From positions 1 through 10,023 of the forward strand of contig DATKNU010000027.1 in assembly GCA_035541195.1 (NCBI GenBank): a DNA stretch of 10,023 nucleotides, in the 5' to 3' direction. The notes under the pieces were generated by a model. That model did no database searches. It was not told the origin of the DNA and saw only the letters and a program-made list of their open reading frames with translations. The stretch is from Muellerivita sp035541195 (GTDB lineage Bacteria > Oederibacteriota > Muellerivitia > Muellerivitales > Muellerivitaceae). Numbering within the stretch: position 1 is the first letter of the stretch; the number at the start of each line of letters is the position of its first letter. The position numbers and the translations under genes were made by a program. Below are positions 1 to 6,945 of this stretch, one piece after another.

Positions 1-1
1 C

Positions 2-631
2 CTCAACCTCATCGACATCATGGACGGGTTGGCCGGCGGGGTGACGGTGATCGCGGCACTGGCCTTCGTCTTCGCCCCCCTGGGCGGGGAGCCCACCTAC
101 GTGAATCTGGTGGCCGCGGCGCTGGCGGGCAGCGTACTGGGTTTTTTGCCCTTCAACTACCAACCGGCCCGGATTTACCTGGGGGACTCGGGAGCGCTCT
201 TCATCGGCTTCGTGCTGGCGGGCGTGGCCATGGGCGAAAGCTACACCCAAACCAACGTGGTCTCGCTGGCCGCGCCGATCCTCATCCTGGGCGTGCCGCT
301 CTACGACACCGTGCTGGTGATGTTCCTGCGCCTGCTCAAGGGCAAGTCCATGTTCCAGGGGTCGCCGGACCACCTGGCCCTGCGCCTGCGGTTTTTGGGG
401 ATGACGGTCAAGCAAGTGGTCCACACGCTCTGGGGCCTGGCGCTCCTGGGGTGCGGGGCCGCCTATTTCCTCATCCGACTGAGCGAGAAGCGCGCCCTGG
501 TGCTGCTTTTGGTTTTCTTTTTCGCCGTCATGCTTTGGACCCTCTTCGTCGCCATGATCCCGGTGGATGACCCGGCCTCCCGGGGCGGTTGGCTGAAAAA
601 AGCCAAGGCGTCCCCCAAGCGCCAACGATGA
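2..631 (+). CDS. WecA/MraY-family undecaprenyl-phosphate sugar-1-phosphate transferase, C-terminal part (5' cut by window edge)
   Basis: This is an integral membrane enzyme of the polyprenyl-phosphate hexose-1-phosphate transferase family (WecA, TagO, MraY). The family moves a sugar-1-phosphate from a UDP-sugar to undecaprenyl phosphate at the inner face of the membrane, the first step of O-antigen, teichoic acid or other envelope glycan assembly. The reading frame is open from base 2, so the N-terminal half lies outside. Visible family motifs in order are NLIDIMDGLAGG with its Mg-binding aspartates at the very start, then NYQPARIYLGDSGALFIGF, then SPDHLALRLRFLG in the place of the family's His-rich cytosolic loop. 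Several hydrophobic segments lie between and after them. The tail is basic (WLKKAKASPKRQR). The stop overlaps the next ATG (ATGA), so the two genes are probably translated together. Family assignment is firm; the exact sugar substrate cannot be told, and WecA-like is more likely than MraY. Confidence 0.9.
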   Translation, partial: LNLIDIMDGLAGGVTVIAALAFVFAPLGGEPTYVNLVAAALAGSVLGFLPFNYQPARIYLGDSGALFIGFVLAGVAMGESYTQTNVVSLAAPILILGVPLYDTVLVMFLRLLKGKSMFQGSPDHLALRLRFLGMTVKQVVHTLWGLALLGCGAAYFLIRLSEKRALVLLLVFFFAVMLWTLFVAMIPVDDPASRGGWLKKAKASPKRQR

Positions 632-1932
632 AAATCCGCGCCCTGATCGCGGGCGGCGGGCTGGCGGGGCTGGCCTGCGCCCGCGAACTTTACGCCGCCG
701 GGTCGCCTTATCTTTTGGTGGAAAAGGAAAAAGACCTGGGCGGCCTTTGCCGGACGGTCAGGACCCGGGGTTTCACCTTCGACTACACGGGGCATTTCCT
801 GCATTTCAACAAGCCCGAGATGAAGCGGTGGGTCCTGTCGCTCATGGGCGGGGAACTGGCCGAGCGCCGCCGGCACGCGGCCATCTACAGCGAAGGCATT
901 TACAGCGAGTACCCCTACCAGGAAAACAACGCGGGGCTTCCCGCCTCCGTCGTGCGGGAAAACGTGCTGGGCTACTTGGAAGCCACCCTGCGGCGGCGCT
1001 TCCAGGGCGTGGATCCGGGCCAGGCGCGCGACTTCGCGGCTTGGTGCCTTCAAAGCCTGGGCCCGGGCCTGTCCCGCCACTTCATGTTTCCCTACAACCG
1101 CAAACTCTGGAAATTCCCCCTGGAGCGTTTGACGCCGCGCTGGATGGGCCGCTTCGTGCCCGCGCCGCGGGTGGGGGAAGTGGTCCGGGGGGCCTTCCGG
1201 CGGGAAAAGTCCGAGACCGGCTATAACGCCACTTTCCTATATCCCAAGCAAGGCGGCATCTCGGCTTTGCCCCAAGCCTTGGCCTTGGGGCTCCCCAACC
1301 TTTGGCGGGGTGTTTCGCTCACGGGGCTGGATCTTTCCCGGCGCAAGGCCTCCCTCGCGGGGGGGCTGGAGGTGGATTATGGGCGGTTGGTCTCCAGCCT
1401 TCCCCTGCCGCGGCTTCTCGCCTTGGCCCGGGGTTTGCCGGGGCGCCTTCAGCGCGCGGCCCGGGCGCTGAAGGCCACTTCCATCTACAACATCAACTTC
1501 GGATTCAAGGGCGGCCAGCCCATCCCCTATAGCTGGGTTTATTTCCCCGGCGCGGAATACCTCTTCCACCGGGCCGGTTCGGTGAGCGCCTGCGTGCCGC
1601 GCATGGTGCCCGAGGGGCATTTCTCCCTTTACGTGGAGTTTTCCTACGCCGCCGGGACCCGGCCCGATCCCCAAGCCCTGGGCCGGCACGCCTTAAGCAA
1701 GCTCAGGGCCTTGGGCTGGGTGGGGAAAGGGGAACCGGCGGTGCGCGTTGACCTGAACCTTCCGGGCGCCTACGTGGTTTACGACGAGGACCGGGAAAGC
1801 GCCACCGGGGAGTTGCTGCGCTTTTTGGAGCGGCAGGGCGTGGATTCGGTGGGCCGCTATGGCCGCTGGGAATATGGCAGCATGGAAAGCGCCTTGGACC
1901 AGGGGCGCCAAGCCGCGGCCCGAATCGTTTAA
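628..1932 (+). CDS. FAD-dependent oxidoreductase of the UDP-galactopyranose mutase / amine oxidase superfamily
   Basis: The 434-aa product has a Rossmann-type FAD-binding N-terminus: AGGGLAGLACA at residues 8-18, the ribose-binding Glu32 at the end of the second strand, and the following GG pair (residues 38-39, DLGGLCRT). The C-terminus, YGRWEYGSMESALDQG, is the second FAD-contact segment typical of protoporphyrinogen-oxidase-like and UDP-galactopyranose-mutase-like proteins. These enzymes oxidise, isomerise or rearrange substrates on a tightly bound flavin in the cytoplasm. I chose the ATG at 628 because it overlaps the upstream stop and leaves the usual short lead before the glycine motif; a TTG at 589 would add 13 unneeded residues. 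The overlap with a lipid-carrier glycosyl-phosphate transferase gene suggests a role in envelope sugar metabolism, for example making a furanose nucleotide sugar. That is inference; the substrate is unknown. Confidence 0.82.
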   Translation: MKIRALIAGGGLAGLACARELYAAGSPYLLVEKEKDLGGLCRTVRTRGFTFDYTGHFLHFNKPEMKRWVLSLMGGELAERRRHAAIYSEGIYSEYPYQENNAGLPASVVRENVLGYLEATLRRRFQGVDPGQARDFAAWCLQSLGPGLSRHFMFPYNRKLWKFPLERLTPRWMGRFVPAPRVGEVVRGAFRREKSETGYNATFLYPKQGGISALPQALALGLPNLWRGVSLTGLDLSRRKASLAGGLEVDYGRLVSSLPLPRLLALARGLPGRLQRAARALKATSIYNINFGFKGGQPIPYSWVYFPGAEYLFHRAGSVSACVPRMVPEGHFSLYVEFSYAAGTRPDPQALGRHALSKLRALGWVGKGEPAVRVDLNLPGAYVVYDEDRESATGELLRFLERQGVDSVGRYGRWEYGSMESALDQGRQAAARIV

Positions 1933-1953
1933 AGAAGCCGCCCTTTTTGCGTG

Positions 1954-1959
1954 TATAAT
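1954..1959 (+). promoter_or_regulatory. -10 promoter box for the cyclic-nucleotide-binding gene
   Basis: A perfect TATAAT lies in the gap after the flavoprotein gene, in otherwise GC-rich DNA. It is 33 bases before the chosen ATG at 1993. No good -35 hexamer is seen 16-18 bases upstream. A transcript would start near 1966, which rules out the GTG at 1951 as the start codon of the next gene. It probably begins the 1993-6033 transcription unit. Confidence 0.55.
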
Positions 1960-1982
1960 AAGCGGGCGATTGAAGCCGCCCC

Positions 1983-1987
1983 AAGGA
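1983..1987 (+). promoter_or_regulatory. Ribosome binding site deciding the start of the cNMP-binding gene
   Basis: AAGGA lies 5 bases before the ATG at 1993. Together with the TATAAT box at 1954 it fixes that ATG as the start, rather than the in-frame GTG at 1951. Confidence 0.65.
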
Positions 1988-1992
1988 CCCTT

Positions 1993-2442
1993 ATGGCCAC
2001 CCTCGATTTGGAATCCATCAAGAACCTCAGCCTGTTCCAAGATCTTTCGCCCGCCGAACTCGACAACTTGTCCCTGCTCATTTTCGAGAAAAACTATTCC
2101 AAGGGTTCCACGCTCTTCGTGGAAGGAATGACCGGCGAGGTGCTTTACCTGGTCAAGACCGGCTCGGTGCAGATCCTCAAAAAACTCGACAACCACCAGG
2201 AAAAGGTCCTGGCGACCTTGAAAGCCGGGGAATTCTTGGGTGAAATGTCCCTGATCGACAACCGGCCCCGGACCGCCACGGCCCGGGTCGCCGAGGAATC
2301 GGTGCTTTTGGTCATGACCAAAAAGGCCTTCAACGCCATGATGGAAAAGCACCCCGCGGTGGCCTTGAAGGTGCTCCTGGTTTTCCTGAAGGTGGCCAAC
2401 GAGCGGGTCCGCAAGGCCAACGAGTCCGTCAAGCAAATCTAA
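1993..2442 (+). CDS. Stand-alone cyclic-nucleotide-binding (CRP/FNR-type) domain protein
   Basis: The 149-aa product is essentially one cyclic-nucleotide-binding beta-barrel plus a C-terminal helix. The phosphate-binding cassette is visible at residues 79-95 (GEFLGEMSLIDNRPRTA): the conserved Gly-Glu pair at 83-84 and Arg93, the residue that would contact the cyclic phosphate. There is no helix-turn-helix, kinase or channel part, so it is not a complete CRP-type regulator, which would be about 200-230 aa. It probably acts by binding a partner protein when loaded with cAMP, cGMP or a cyclic dinucleotide, or is a degenerate sensor. The start is set by the RBS at 1983. It lies 20 bases before the TPR gene, whose product could be a partner; that is only inference. 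Confidence 0.85.
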   Translation: MATLDLESIKNLSLFQDLSPAELDNLSLLIFEKNYSKGSTLFVEGMTGEVLYLVKTGSVQILKKLDNHQEKVLATLKAGEFLGEMSLIDNRPRTATARVAEESVLLVMTKKAFNAMMEKHPAVALKVLLVFLKVANERVRKANESVKQI

Positions 2443-2462
2443 CCGAACGGAACGGCTATCCC

Positions 2463-4172
2463 ATGAAACGGCATTTCATTCCTTTGGCCCTGGCCTTGGT
2501 TTTGTCCCCGGCGCTTCTTCGCGCCGACGCCTTCGACCCCGACGAGTCCCAAATCGAAATCCAGGCCCGGGCCTATTGGCATTACGCCTGCGGCCTGAGC
2601 GCCCAAGCGCGGGGCGATTCGGACCGCGCGCTGGTGGAGTTCGAGCAGGCGGCCCGGGTGGATCCGGACTCCCCGGCCGTCCATAACCGGTTGGCCTACC
2701 ACTATTACCAGTCGGGATTGGATTCCAAGAGCGAGGACGAGCTGCTCCGCTCCATCGAGATCGACCCCACCAACATCGACAACCGCCTGCTCCTGGCCAG
2801 TCTTTTGGCTTCCCAGGAAGAATATGGCAAGGCCCAGAACCAATACGAAAAGGTCCTGCAAATGGACCCCAAGAACCTCGAGGCCCGCTATTACTTGGCC
2901 GCCATCCTGGCCGCCCAAAACCGCTATGACGAGGCCCTGGACAAGTACAAGGACATCCTGCGGGACAATCCCAAGGCCGCGGGCATCTTCTACAACATCG
3001 GCCTGATTTACGTTCGCATGAACCAATCCGGCCAGGCCGAGGGGGCCTTCCAAAAAGCCATCCAGATCGACCCCACCCTGGTGGAAGCCTATACTTCGCT
3101 GGGGCTGGTCTATGAGCTGGACCAAAAGCCCCTCTTGGCCATCGGCGTTTATACCGACCTCTTGAAGCAAAAACCCGATGACGCCCCGGCTTACGAGGCC
3201 CTGGGCGAGCTTTATTACAACGCCGGCCAGGACGAAAAGGCCATCGAGGCCTTCCAGAATTACGCCAAGTTAAAACCCGACGACCCCTCAATCCAGGATT
3301 ACATCGGGGTTTGTTCCTACCGGCTCAAGGACTATCCGGGCGCCATCCAGGCTTTCCAGAAACTGGTGGACGCCCAGCCCGCCAACGACCTGGTGCGCTA
3401 TCGGCTGGCCGCCACCTATCAAGAGGCGGGCCAGGACGACGCGGCGGTTTCCCAATTGGGGACCCTCTTGGCCCATGACCCCAAGAACACCGACGCCTGG
3501 TACCAATTGGCGCTCATCTATCACCAGCAAAAGAAGATGGACTTGGCCGGGCAAACCCTCGCCGCGGGCCTCAAGGCCAATCCGGACAGCGAGGAGCTGG
3601 TTTTACTTCAGGCCACCCTGAAGGACGAGGCGGGCGACCAGGCGGCGGCCGAGGCGGGATACCGGCAGGTGCTGAAGATGAACCCCAAGAACAGCCAGGC
3701 CTATTTTAATTTAGGCGCCTTGCTGGACCAGGAAGGCCATTTCGCCCAGGCCATGGACCAGATGAAGAAGGTCATCGAACTGCAGCCCGACAACGCCGAG
3801 GCCTTCAACTACATCGGTTATTCCTACGCCGACAAGAACCAGAACCTGGACGAGGCCCAAAAGGACGTGGAGCAGGCCCTGAAGCTGGACCCGGACAACG
3901 CCTATTACCTGGACAGCCTGGGCTGGGTCCTTTACCGCAAGAACCAACTTTCCACGGCCAAGGAGAAATTGGAGAAGGCCATCCAGCAATTGGGCGGCAA
4001 TTTGGAACGCAAGGACGACGCCATCATTTACGACCACCTGGCCCACGTGTACCTCAAGCAGGGGGACAAGGCGGGGGCCCAGGCCCAGATGAAAAAGGCG
4101 CTCCAATTGGACCCCACCAACAAGGACTTCCTCGACGACCAGGCCAAAATGGACGGCGCCAACTCCCTGTGA
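2463..4172 (+). CDS. Exported tetratricopeptide-repeat protein (about 14 TPRs)
   Basis: The 569-aa protein starts with a Sec-type signal peptide: basic MKRH, a hydrophobic core, and likely cleavage after LLRA near residue 21. There is no lipobox Cys, so a periplasmic or secreted location is predicted. The rest is TPR solenoid. The helix-ending DP/KP/NP signature recurs at residues 67, 101, 135, 169, 203, 237, 271, 305, 339, 373, 407 and 441, exactly 34 apart, then at 476 and 550 after small insertions. TPR arrays are protein-binding scaffolds. The C-terminal part contains the LDSLGWVLYRKNQL stretch seen in many envelope-associated bacterial TPR proteins. No enzymatic domain is present. The RBS is weak (CGGAACGG at 2448-2455). 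Its stop overlaps the ispE start by four bases, so the two are co-translated. The binding partner is unknown. Confidence 0.88.
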   Translation: MKRHFIPLALALVLSPALLRADAFDPDESQIEIQARAYWHYACGLSAQARGDSDRALVEFEQAARVDPDSPAVHNRLAYHYYQSGLDSKSEDELLRSIEIDPTNIDNRLLLASLLASQEEYGKAQNQYEKVLQMDPKNLEARYYLAAILAAQNRYDEALDKYKDILRDNPKAAGIFYNIGLIYVRMNQSGQAEGAFQKAIQIDPTLVEAYTSLGLVYELDQKPLLAIGVYTDLLKQKPDDAPAYEALGELYYNAGQDEKAIEAFQNYAKLKPDDPSIQDYIGVCSYRLKDYPGAIQAFQKLVDAQPANDLVRYRLAATYQEAGQDDAAVSQLGTLLAHDPKNTDAWYQLALIYHQQKKMDLAGQTLAAGLKANPDSEELVLLQATLKDEAGDQAAAEAGYRQVLKMNPKNSQAYFNLGALLDQEGHFAQAMDQMKKVIELQPDNAEAFNYIGYSYADKNQNLDEAQKDVEQALKLDPDNAYYLDSLGWVLYRKNQLSTAKEKLEKAIQQLGGNLERKDDAIIYDHLAHVYLKQGDKAGAQAQMKKALQLDPTNKDFLDDQAKMDGANSL

Positions 4173-5053
4173 GCGCCCCCACCCTGGTGGTCCAAACCCC
4201 GGCCAAACTCAATTGGGTCCTGGAAGTCCTGGGCAAGCGCCCCGACGGGTTCCATGAACTGGCCCTGGTGTTCCAAACCCTCGACCTCTGGGACGAGTTG
4301 GCTTTTTACAAAAAAGAAGGCGGGTTGGAGCTGGAAGTCCTGGAATCCCCCGAGCCCCTGGCCGCCGACGACTCCAACTTGATCCTGCGCGCGGCCCGGC
4401 TTTTTTTCGAGGCCGTGGAGCTCCCCGCGGGGCTCAAGGTCCGGCTCAAGAAAAAAATCCCCATGGCCGCGGGGCTCGGCGGCGGGTCCAGCGACGCGGC
4501 GGCCACCCTCTGGGCCTTGAACCGCATTTACGAAGCCGACCTTCCCTTGGCGCGCCTGAGGGATTTGGCGGCCCAGCTCGGGTCCGACGTGCCCTTCTTT
4601 TTGACCGGCGGCGCGGCCTTGGGGTCGGGCCGGGGGGAAAAGATCGAGCCTTGGGAAGGCGCCGCGCCCTTTTGGGTGGTGCTGGCCAAACCCGAGGAGG
4701 GTCTTTCCACGCCCAAGGTCTACCAGTCGGGTCGGGCGGCTTTCAGCGACGGGGCGAAAGCGAAGGCCTTGAAAGCGGTCCTTCAACAGGGGAATCCGGC
4801 GGATTTGGCCGGGCGGCTTTTCAACGGCCTCGAGCCCGCCGCTTTTTACTTGCTCCCCCGGGTCCAGGCCCTCAAAAATAGCCTGCTGGACGCCGGCGCC
4901 TTGGGGGCCTTGGTCTCGGGCAGCGGGCCGACGGTCTTTGCCTTGGCGCGGGATGAAGAGGGCGCTCGCGCCCTGGCGGATAAAGTAAAAACCCCAGGCG
5001 TCCAGGTCTTCACGGCCCGGACGGTCCCGGGGGGACCCAGGATCCTTCCATGA
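4169..5053 (+). CDS. ispE: 4-diphosphocytidyl-2-C-methyl-D-erythritol kinase
   Basis: IspE is a cytosolic GHMP-family kinase. It phosphorylates the 2-hydroxyl of CDP-methylerythritol with ATP in the MEP (non-mevalonate) isoprenoid pathway. The 294-aa length is normal for the family. Visible motifs are PAKLNWVLEVLGKRPDGFHEL at the N-terminus (residues 11-31, catalytic Lys13), the ATP-binding glycine loop PMAAGLGGGSSDAA (98-111), SDVPFF with the catalytic Asp140, and the C-terminal SGSGPTVFAL (250-259). The GTG at 4169 is the start because it overlaps the TPR stop (GTGA) and gives the family's usual N-terminus. The gene's end overlaps the next ATG in the same way. The pathway makes the isoprenoids from which undecaprenyl phosphate, the acceptor of the 2-631 enzyme, is built. 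Assignment is firm. Confidence 0.97.
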   Translation: MSAPTLVVQTPAKLNWVLEVLGKRPDGFHELALVFQTLDLWDELAFYKKEGGLELEVLESPEPLAADDSNLILRAARLFFEAVELPAGLKVRLKKKIPMAAGLGGGSSDAAATLWALNRIYEADLPLARLRDLAAQLGSDVPFFLTGGAALGSGRGEKIEPWEGAAPFWVVLAKPEEGLSTPKVYQSGRAAFSDGAKAKALKAVLQQGNPADLAGRLFNGLEPAAFYLLPRVQALKNSLLDAGALGALVSGSGPTVFALARDEEGARALADKVKTPGVQVFTARTVPGGPRILP

Positions 5054-6033
5054 AAAACAAAAATAAAAAATCCCCCGCGAAGAAGGTCCCTTGGGGAAAA
5101 ATATCGGCCGGCGTTTTGGGGTTGGTCCTGGCCGGGTTTTTGGTTTTCGTTTACGGCATCCTGCCCGCCAAAGTCGCCCAGGGCCTGGTGGCCCGCTCCC
5201 AAGTGAAGAAACCCCTCACCCTGACGCCCCAAACCGACGGCTTTAAGTACCAAGACGCGGCTTTCACCGCCTCGGACGGTGTGCGCCTGAAGGGATGGTG
5301 GCTGCCCAGCGCCAAAGCCGGCAAACCCCAGGGCACGGTGATCCTCTCCCACGGCGTCTTCAAGAACCGCGAGCAGGTTTTGACCCGAGCCGAATTTTTG
5401 GCCCGGGCGGGTTACCAGGTCCTGCTGTTTGATTTGCGCGGCTGCGGGGAAAGCGGGGACAGCCCGGTGTCGGGTGGGTTGTTGGAAGCCAGGGATTACG
5501 AGGCGGCCTATGACTACCTGGGGCAAACCAAGCGCCTGCGGGAACCGGTGGTCTTTTTCGGTTTCTCGCTGGGCGCCATCGCGGCCCTGCGGGCGGGGCA
5601 GGCCGAGGGGGACAAGATCCAGGCCATCATCGCCGACAGCCCCTTGCCGAACCTGAAGTCCTATGTTTCCCGGCGCACCGCGGGCGGGCTTTTCAGCGCC
5701 TGTCCCGGCTTTTTGGGCCGCTGTTTGTCCGACTACAACGCGCGCACCGGGCTTGCCTTGAGCGAGAAGGACCTGGACCTCATCCCGGTGGTTTCCGCCA
5801 TCGACCAAACCCCCGTGCTTTACATCACGGGCCAAAAGGACGACTTGGCCCGTCCCGAGGAAGTGCGCAAGCTTTTCAACGCCACGGCGTCCCACCACCG
5901 GCGCCTGAACTACATCCCCGACGCGGGGCACGAGCAGACCTACCTGCTTTATCCGGTGGTTTACGAGCGGGGGGTTTTCGAGTTCCTGAACGACCTCAAG
6001 GCCGGGTTCCCCCAACCCAAGCTTCCGGGCTGA
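5050..6033 (+). CDS. Membrane-anchored alpha/beta hydrolase (serine hydrolase family)
   Basis: The 327-aa product has a lysine-rich N-terminus, then one hydrophobic segment at residues 17-40, so it is an anchored protein with its catalytic part probably on the outer face of the membrane. The hydrolase fold is clear: LSHGVFKNRE (99-108, oxyanion-hole region), FDLRGCGESG (127-136), nucleophile elbow GFSLGA with Ser173, an acid residue in ITGQKDD (Asp264 or Asp265), and the catalytic His294 in DAGHEQT. This resembles the BEM46/YqkD-type hydrolases, whose natural substrates (esters, thioesters or peptides) are mostly unknown. The start overlaps the ispE stop (ATGA), so it is the last gene of the cNMP-TPR-ispE unit. 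No lid domain is obvious. The fold is certain; the substrate is not predictable. Confidence 0.88.
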   Translation: MKNKNKKSPAKKVPWGKISAGVLGLVLAGFLVFVYGILPAKVAQGLVARSQVKKPLTLTPQTDGFKYQDAAFTASDGVRLKGWWLPSAKAGKPQGTVILSHGVFKNREQVLTRAEFLARAGYQVLLFDLRGCGESGDSPVSGGLLEARDYEAAYDYLGQTKRLREPVVFFGFSLGAIAALRAGQAEGDKIQAIIADSPLPNLKSYVSRRTAGGLFSACPGFLGRCLSDYNARTGLALSEKDLDLIPVVSAIDQTPVLYITGQKDDLARPEEVRKLFNATASHHRRLNYIPDAGHEQTYLLYPVVYERGVFEFLNDLKAGFPQPKLPG

Positions 6034-6075
6034 AGGCCTTCACCTCGCGTAAATCCATTTTCATCCAAAACCCTT

Positions 6076-6209
6076 TTCACCGCCAAGACGCGGAAGGCGC
6101 GGTTTCAATTCTTTGAAAAATGGGTTCAATTTTTAACCGAGTTGGATCCGGTGGGTGCTTATGATCACGGGTTTGCTCGGAAAGTTGTTCTCAGCGTTTC
6201 TGCGGTGAA
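6076..6209. repeat. Imperfect inverted-repeat element between convergent genes
   Basis: The ends TTCACCGC (6076-6083) and GCGGTGAA (6202-6209) are perfect inverted copies. Similarity continues inward through ...GACGC... and its counterpart, giving about 16 of 23 matching bases per arm. The 134-base stretch has no reading frame of note. The arm sequence resembles the 'ttcaccgc(a/c)gagacgc' type of interspersed noncoding repeat that I recall from many environmental genomes, but I know no formal family name. It lies between convergent genes, and no simple T-tailed terminator is seen here. Confidence 0.45.
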
Positions 6210-6217
6210 GAGTGGGT

Positions 6218-6598
6218 TTATTTAAGTTTAAAGCGCATGGCGGACCAGTCGCCGTCCAACGCAACGAGGGAAACGCCATCCAACCCCTGCCGGGCCATCA
6301 GGGCATGGCCCGTGTCGCGGTTATAGTCGGACTGGTATTTCTTGGAAGTGCCCTTCGGGTAAGCCACCCAAACCACCGCCTTCTCTTCCAGGTGCTTGGG
6401 CAGGGTCTTGGCCAGTTTTTCCCCCTCGGCCAAAGACTTCACGAAAGCCAGCACGAAAGCGTATTTCCCCTTGGGGGAGCTGTCGGTCTTCCCCAAAGCC
6501 TTGGACAGGCTTTTGAGTTCGGGCGGCAGGCCCAGCAAGAGGACGGGTTCTTGGTTTTTGTAATGAAGTTTTTTAAGCAGCGGGTTTGGGGCGGCCAT
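6218..6598 (-). CDS. DUF3052-like small cytosolic protein
   Basis: The 126-aa product matches the layout of the DUF3052 family. A short strand reads PVLLLGLPPEL (18-28), followed by a segment with AFVLAFVKSL. The family's VWVAYPKGTSK strand and loop is at 76-86, the NRD motif at 93-95, and the family ending DGDWSAMRFKL at 115-125 (Trp118, Phe123). The function of DUF3052 is not established; it is a soluble alpha/beta protein. The gene starts 3 bases after the stop of the zinc-ribbon gene on the same strand, with GGA 7 bases before its ATG lying inside the end of that gene, so the two form one operon. Antisense reading frames over this region are shadows. Confidence 0.8.
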   Translation of the reverse strand: MAAPNPLLKKLHYKNQEPVLLLGLPPELKSLSKALGKTDSSPKGKYAFVLAFVKSLAEGEKLAKTLPKHLEEKAVVWVAYPKGTSKKYQSDYNRDTGHALMARQGLDGVSLVALDGDWSAMRFKLK

Positions 6599-6601
6599 TC
6601 G

Positions 6602-6808
6602 CTATTCCACACATCCAATGAAATAATGACACTGGTAGCACACGATCTTGCATTTCTTGGTCACCATGGCATGGCCGCATTGGGGGCAGGTGTAAAAGAG
6701 CGCTTCGGCCTCATTGACGGGCGCCTCATTTTTCACCATTCGCCCGAATTCCAAAAGGGACGGCAAGGGCGTGATCTTCACGGGTTGGGAGGGATTCTCT
6801 TCGCTCAT
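6602..6808 (-). CDS. Small zinc-ribbon protein
   Basis: The 68-aa product has a short charged N-terminal part and a C-terminal zinc ribbon: CPQC at residues 41-44 and CYQC at 57-60, with further Cys at 53 and 66 and the typical KIVCYQCHYF second knuckle. Such single-ribbon proteins are usually small accessory proteins; the role here is unknown. The start is placed at the ATG at 6808 because a well-spaced promoter lies immediately upstream and predicts transcription from that codon. A longer frame back to 6892 would run through this promoter and adds low-complexity residues. It is the first gene of a two-gene operon with the DUF3052-like gene. Confidence 0.75.
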   Translation of the reverse strand: MSEENPSQPVKITPLPSLLEFGRMVKNEAPVNEAEALFYTCPQCGHAMVTKKCKIVCYQCHYFIGCVE

Positions 6809-6815
6809 GGAAATA

Positions 6816-6844
6816 AGCCTAGCACGCCGCTTGGGGGCGCTCAA
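6816..6844 (-). promoter_or_regulatory. Minus-strand promoter of the zinc-ribbon operon, probably leaderless
   Basis: On the minus strand, -35 TTGAGC (6839-6844) and -10 TAGGCT (6816-6821) are separated by exactly 17 bases, with a TG extension (TGCTAGGCT). Seven bases separate the -10 box from the A of the ATG at 6808, so transcription should begin at or next to the start codon. A 7-bp inverted repeat overlaps the upstream edge of the -35 box. Confidence 0.5.
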
Positions 6845-6865
6845 CAGCGCTTTGGCGCCGCTGTT
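6843..6865. promoter_or_regulatory. Inverted repeat at the promoter, possible operator
   Basis: AACAGCG (6843-6849) and CGCTGTT (6859-6865) are perfect inverted arms around a 9-base centre. They touch the -35 box of the zinc-ribbon promoter and lie just before the candidate tRNA promoter. Position suggests a repressor site, but no cognate regulator is visible. Confidence 0.3.
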
Positions 6866-6870
6866 TATGC

Positions 6871-6899
6871 TTGATTCAGGCCCCCGGGCCAATTAAATT
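6871..6899 (+). promoter_or_regulatory. Candidate promoter of tRNA-Gln
   Basis: TTGATT (6871-6876) and TAAATT (6894-6899) are 17 bases apart, each matching 4 of 6 consensus bases. A transcript would begin near 6906, about 40 bases before the mature tRNA, leaving a leader for RNase P. The promoter is divergent from the zinc-ribbon promoter. Confidence 0.4.
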
Positions 6900-6945
6900 A
6901 CACCCCTGCCTTTGGAAGGTCTTCCCGAAAGCCTTTTTTCCTGAT

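Noticed and set aside
1951..1992. GTG at 1951 as start of the cNMP-binding protein
   Set aside because: It lies just before the TATAAT box and upstream of the expected transcription start; the ATG at 1993 has an AAGGA RBS.
463..3170. Long minus-strand frames (463-1080, 1693-2436, 2439-3170)
   Set aside because: They are shadows of the transferase, flavoprotein, cNMP and TPR genes; their products are low-complexity Gly/Gln/Val-rich.
4846..6015. 389-aa minus-strand frame under the hydrolase gene
   Set aside because: Long antisense frames are common in GC-rich DNA; the plus strand carries ispE and a hydrolase with complete catalytic motifs.
6212..6874. 220-aa plus-strand frame over the zinc-ribbon/DUF3052 pair
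   Set aside because: It is antisense to two genes with clear family motifs, lacks an RBS, and its product resembles no protein family.
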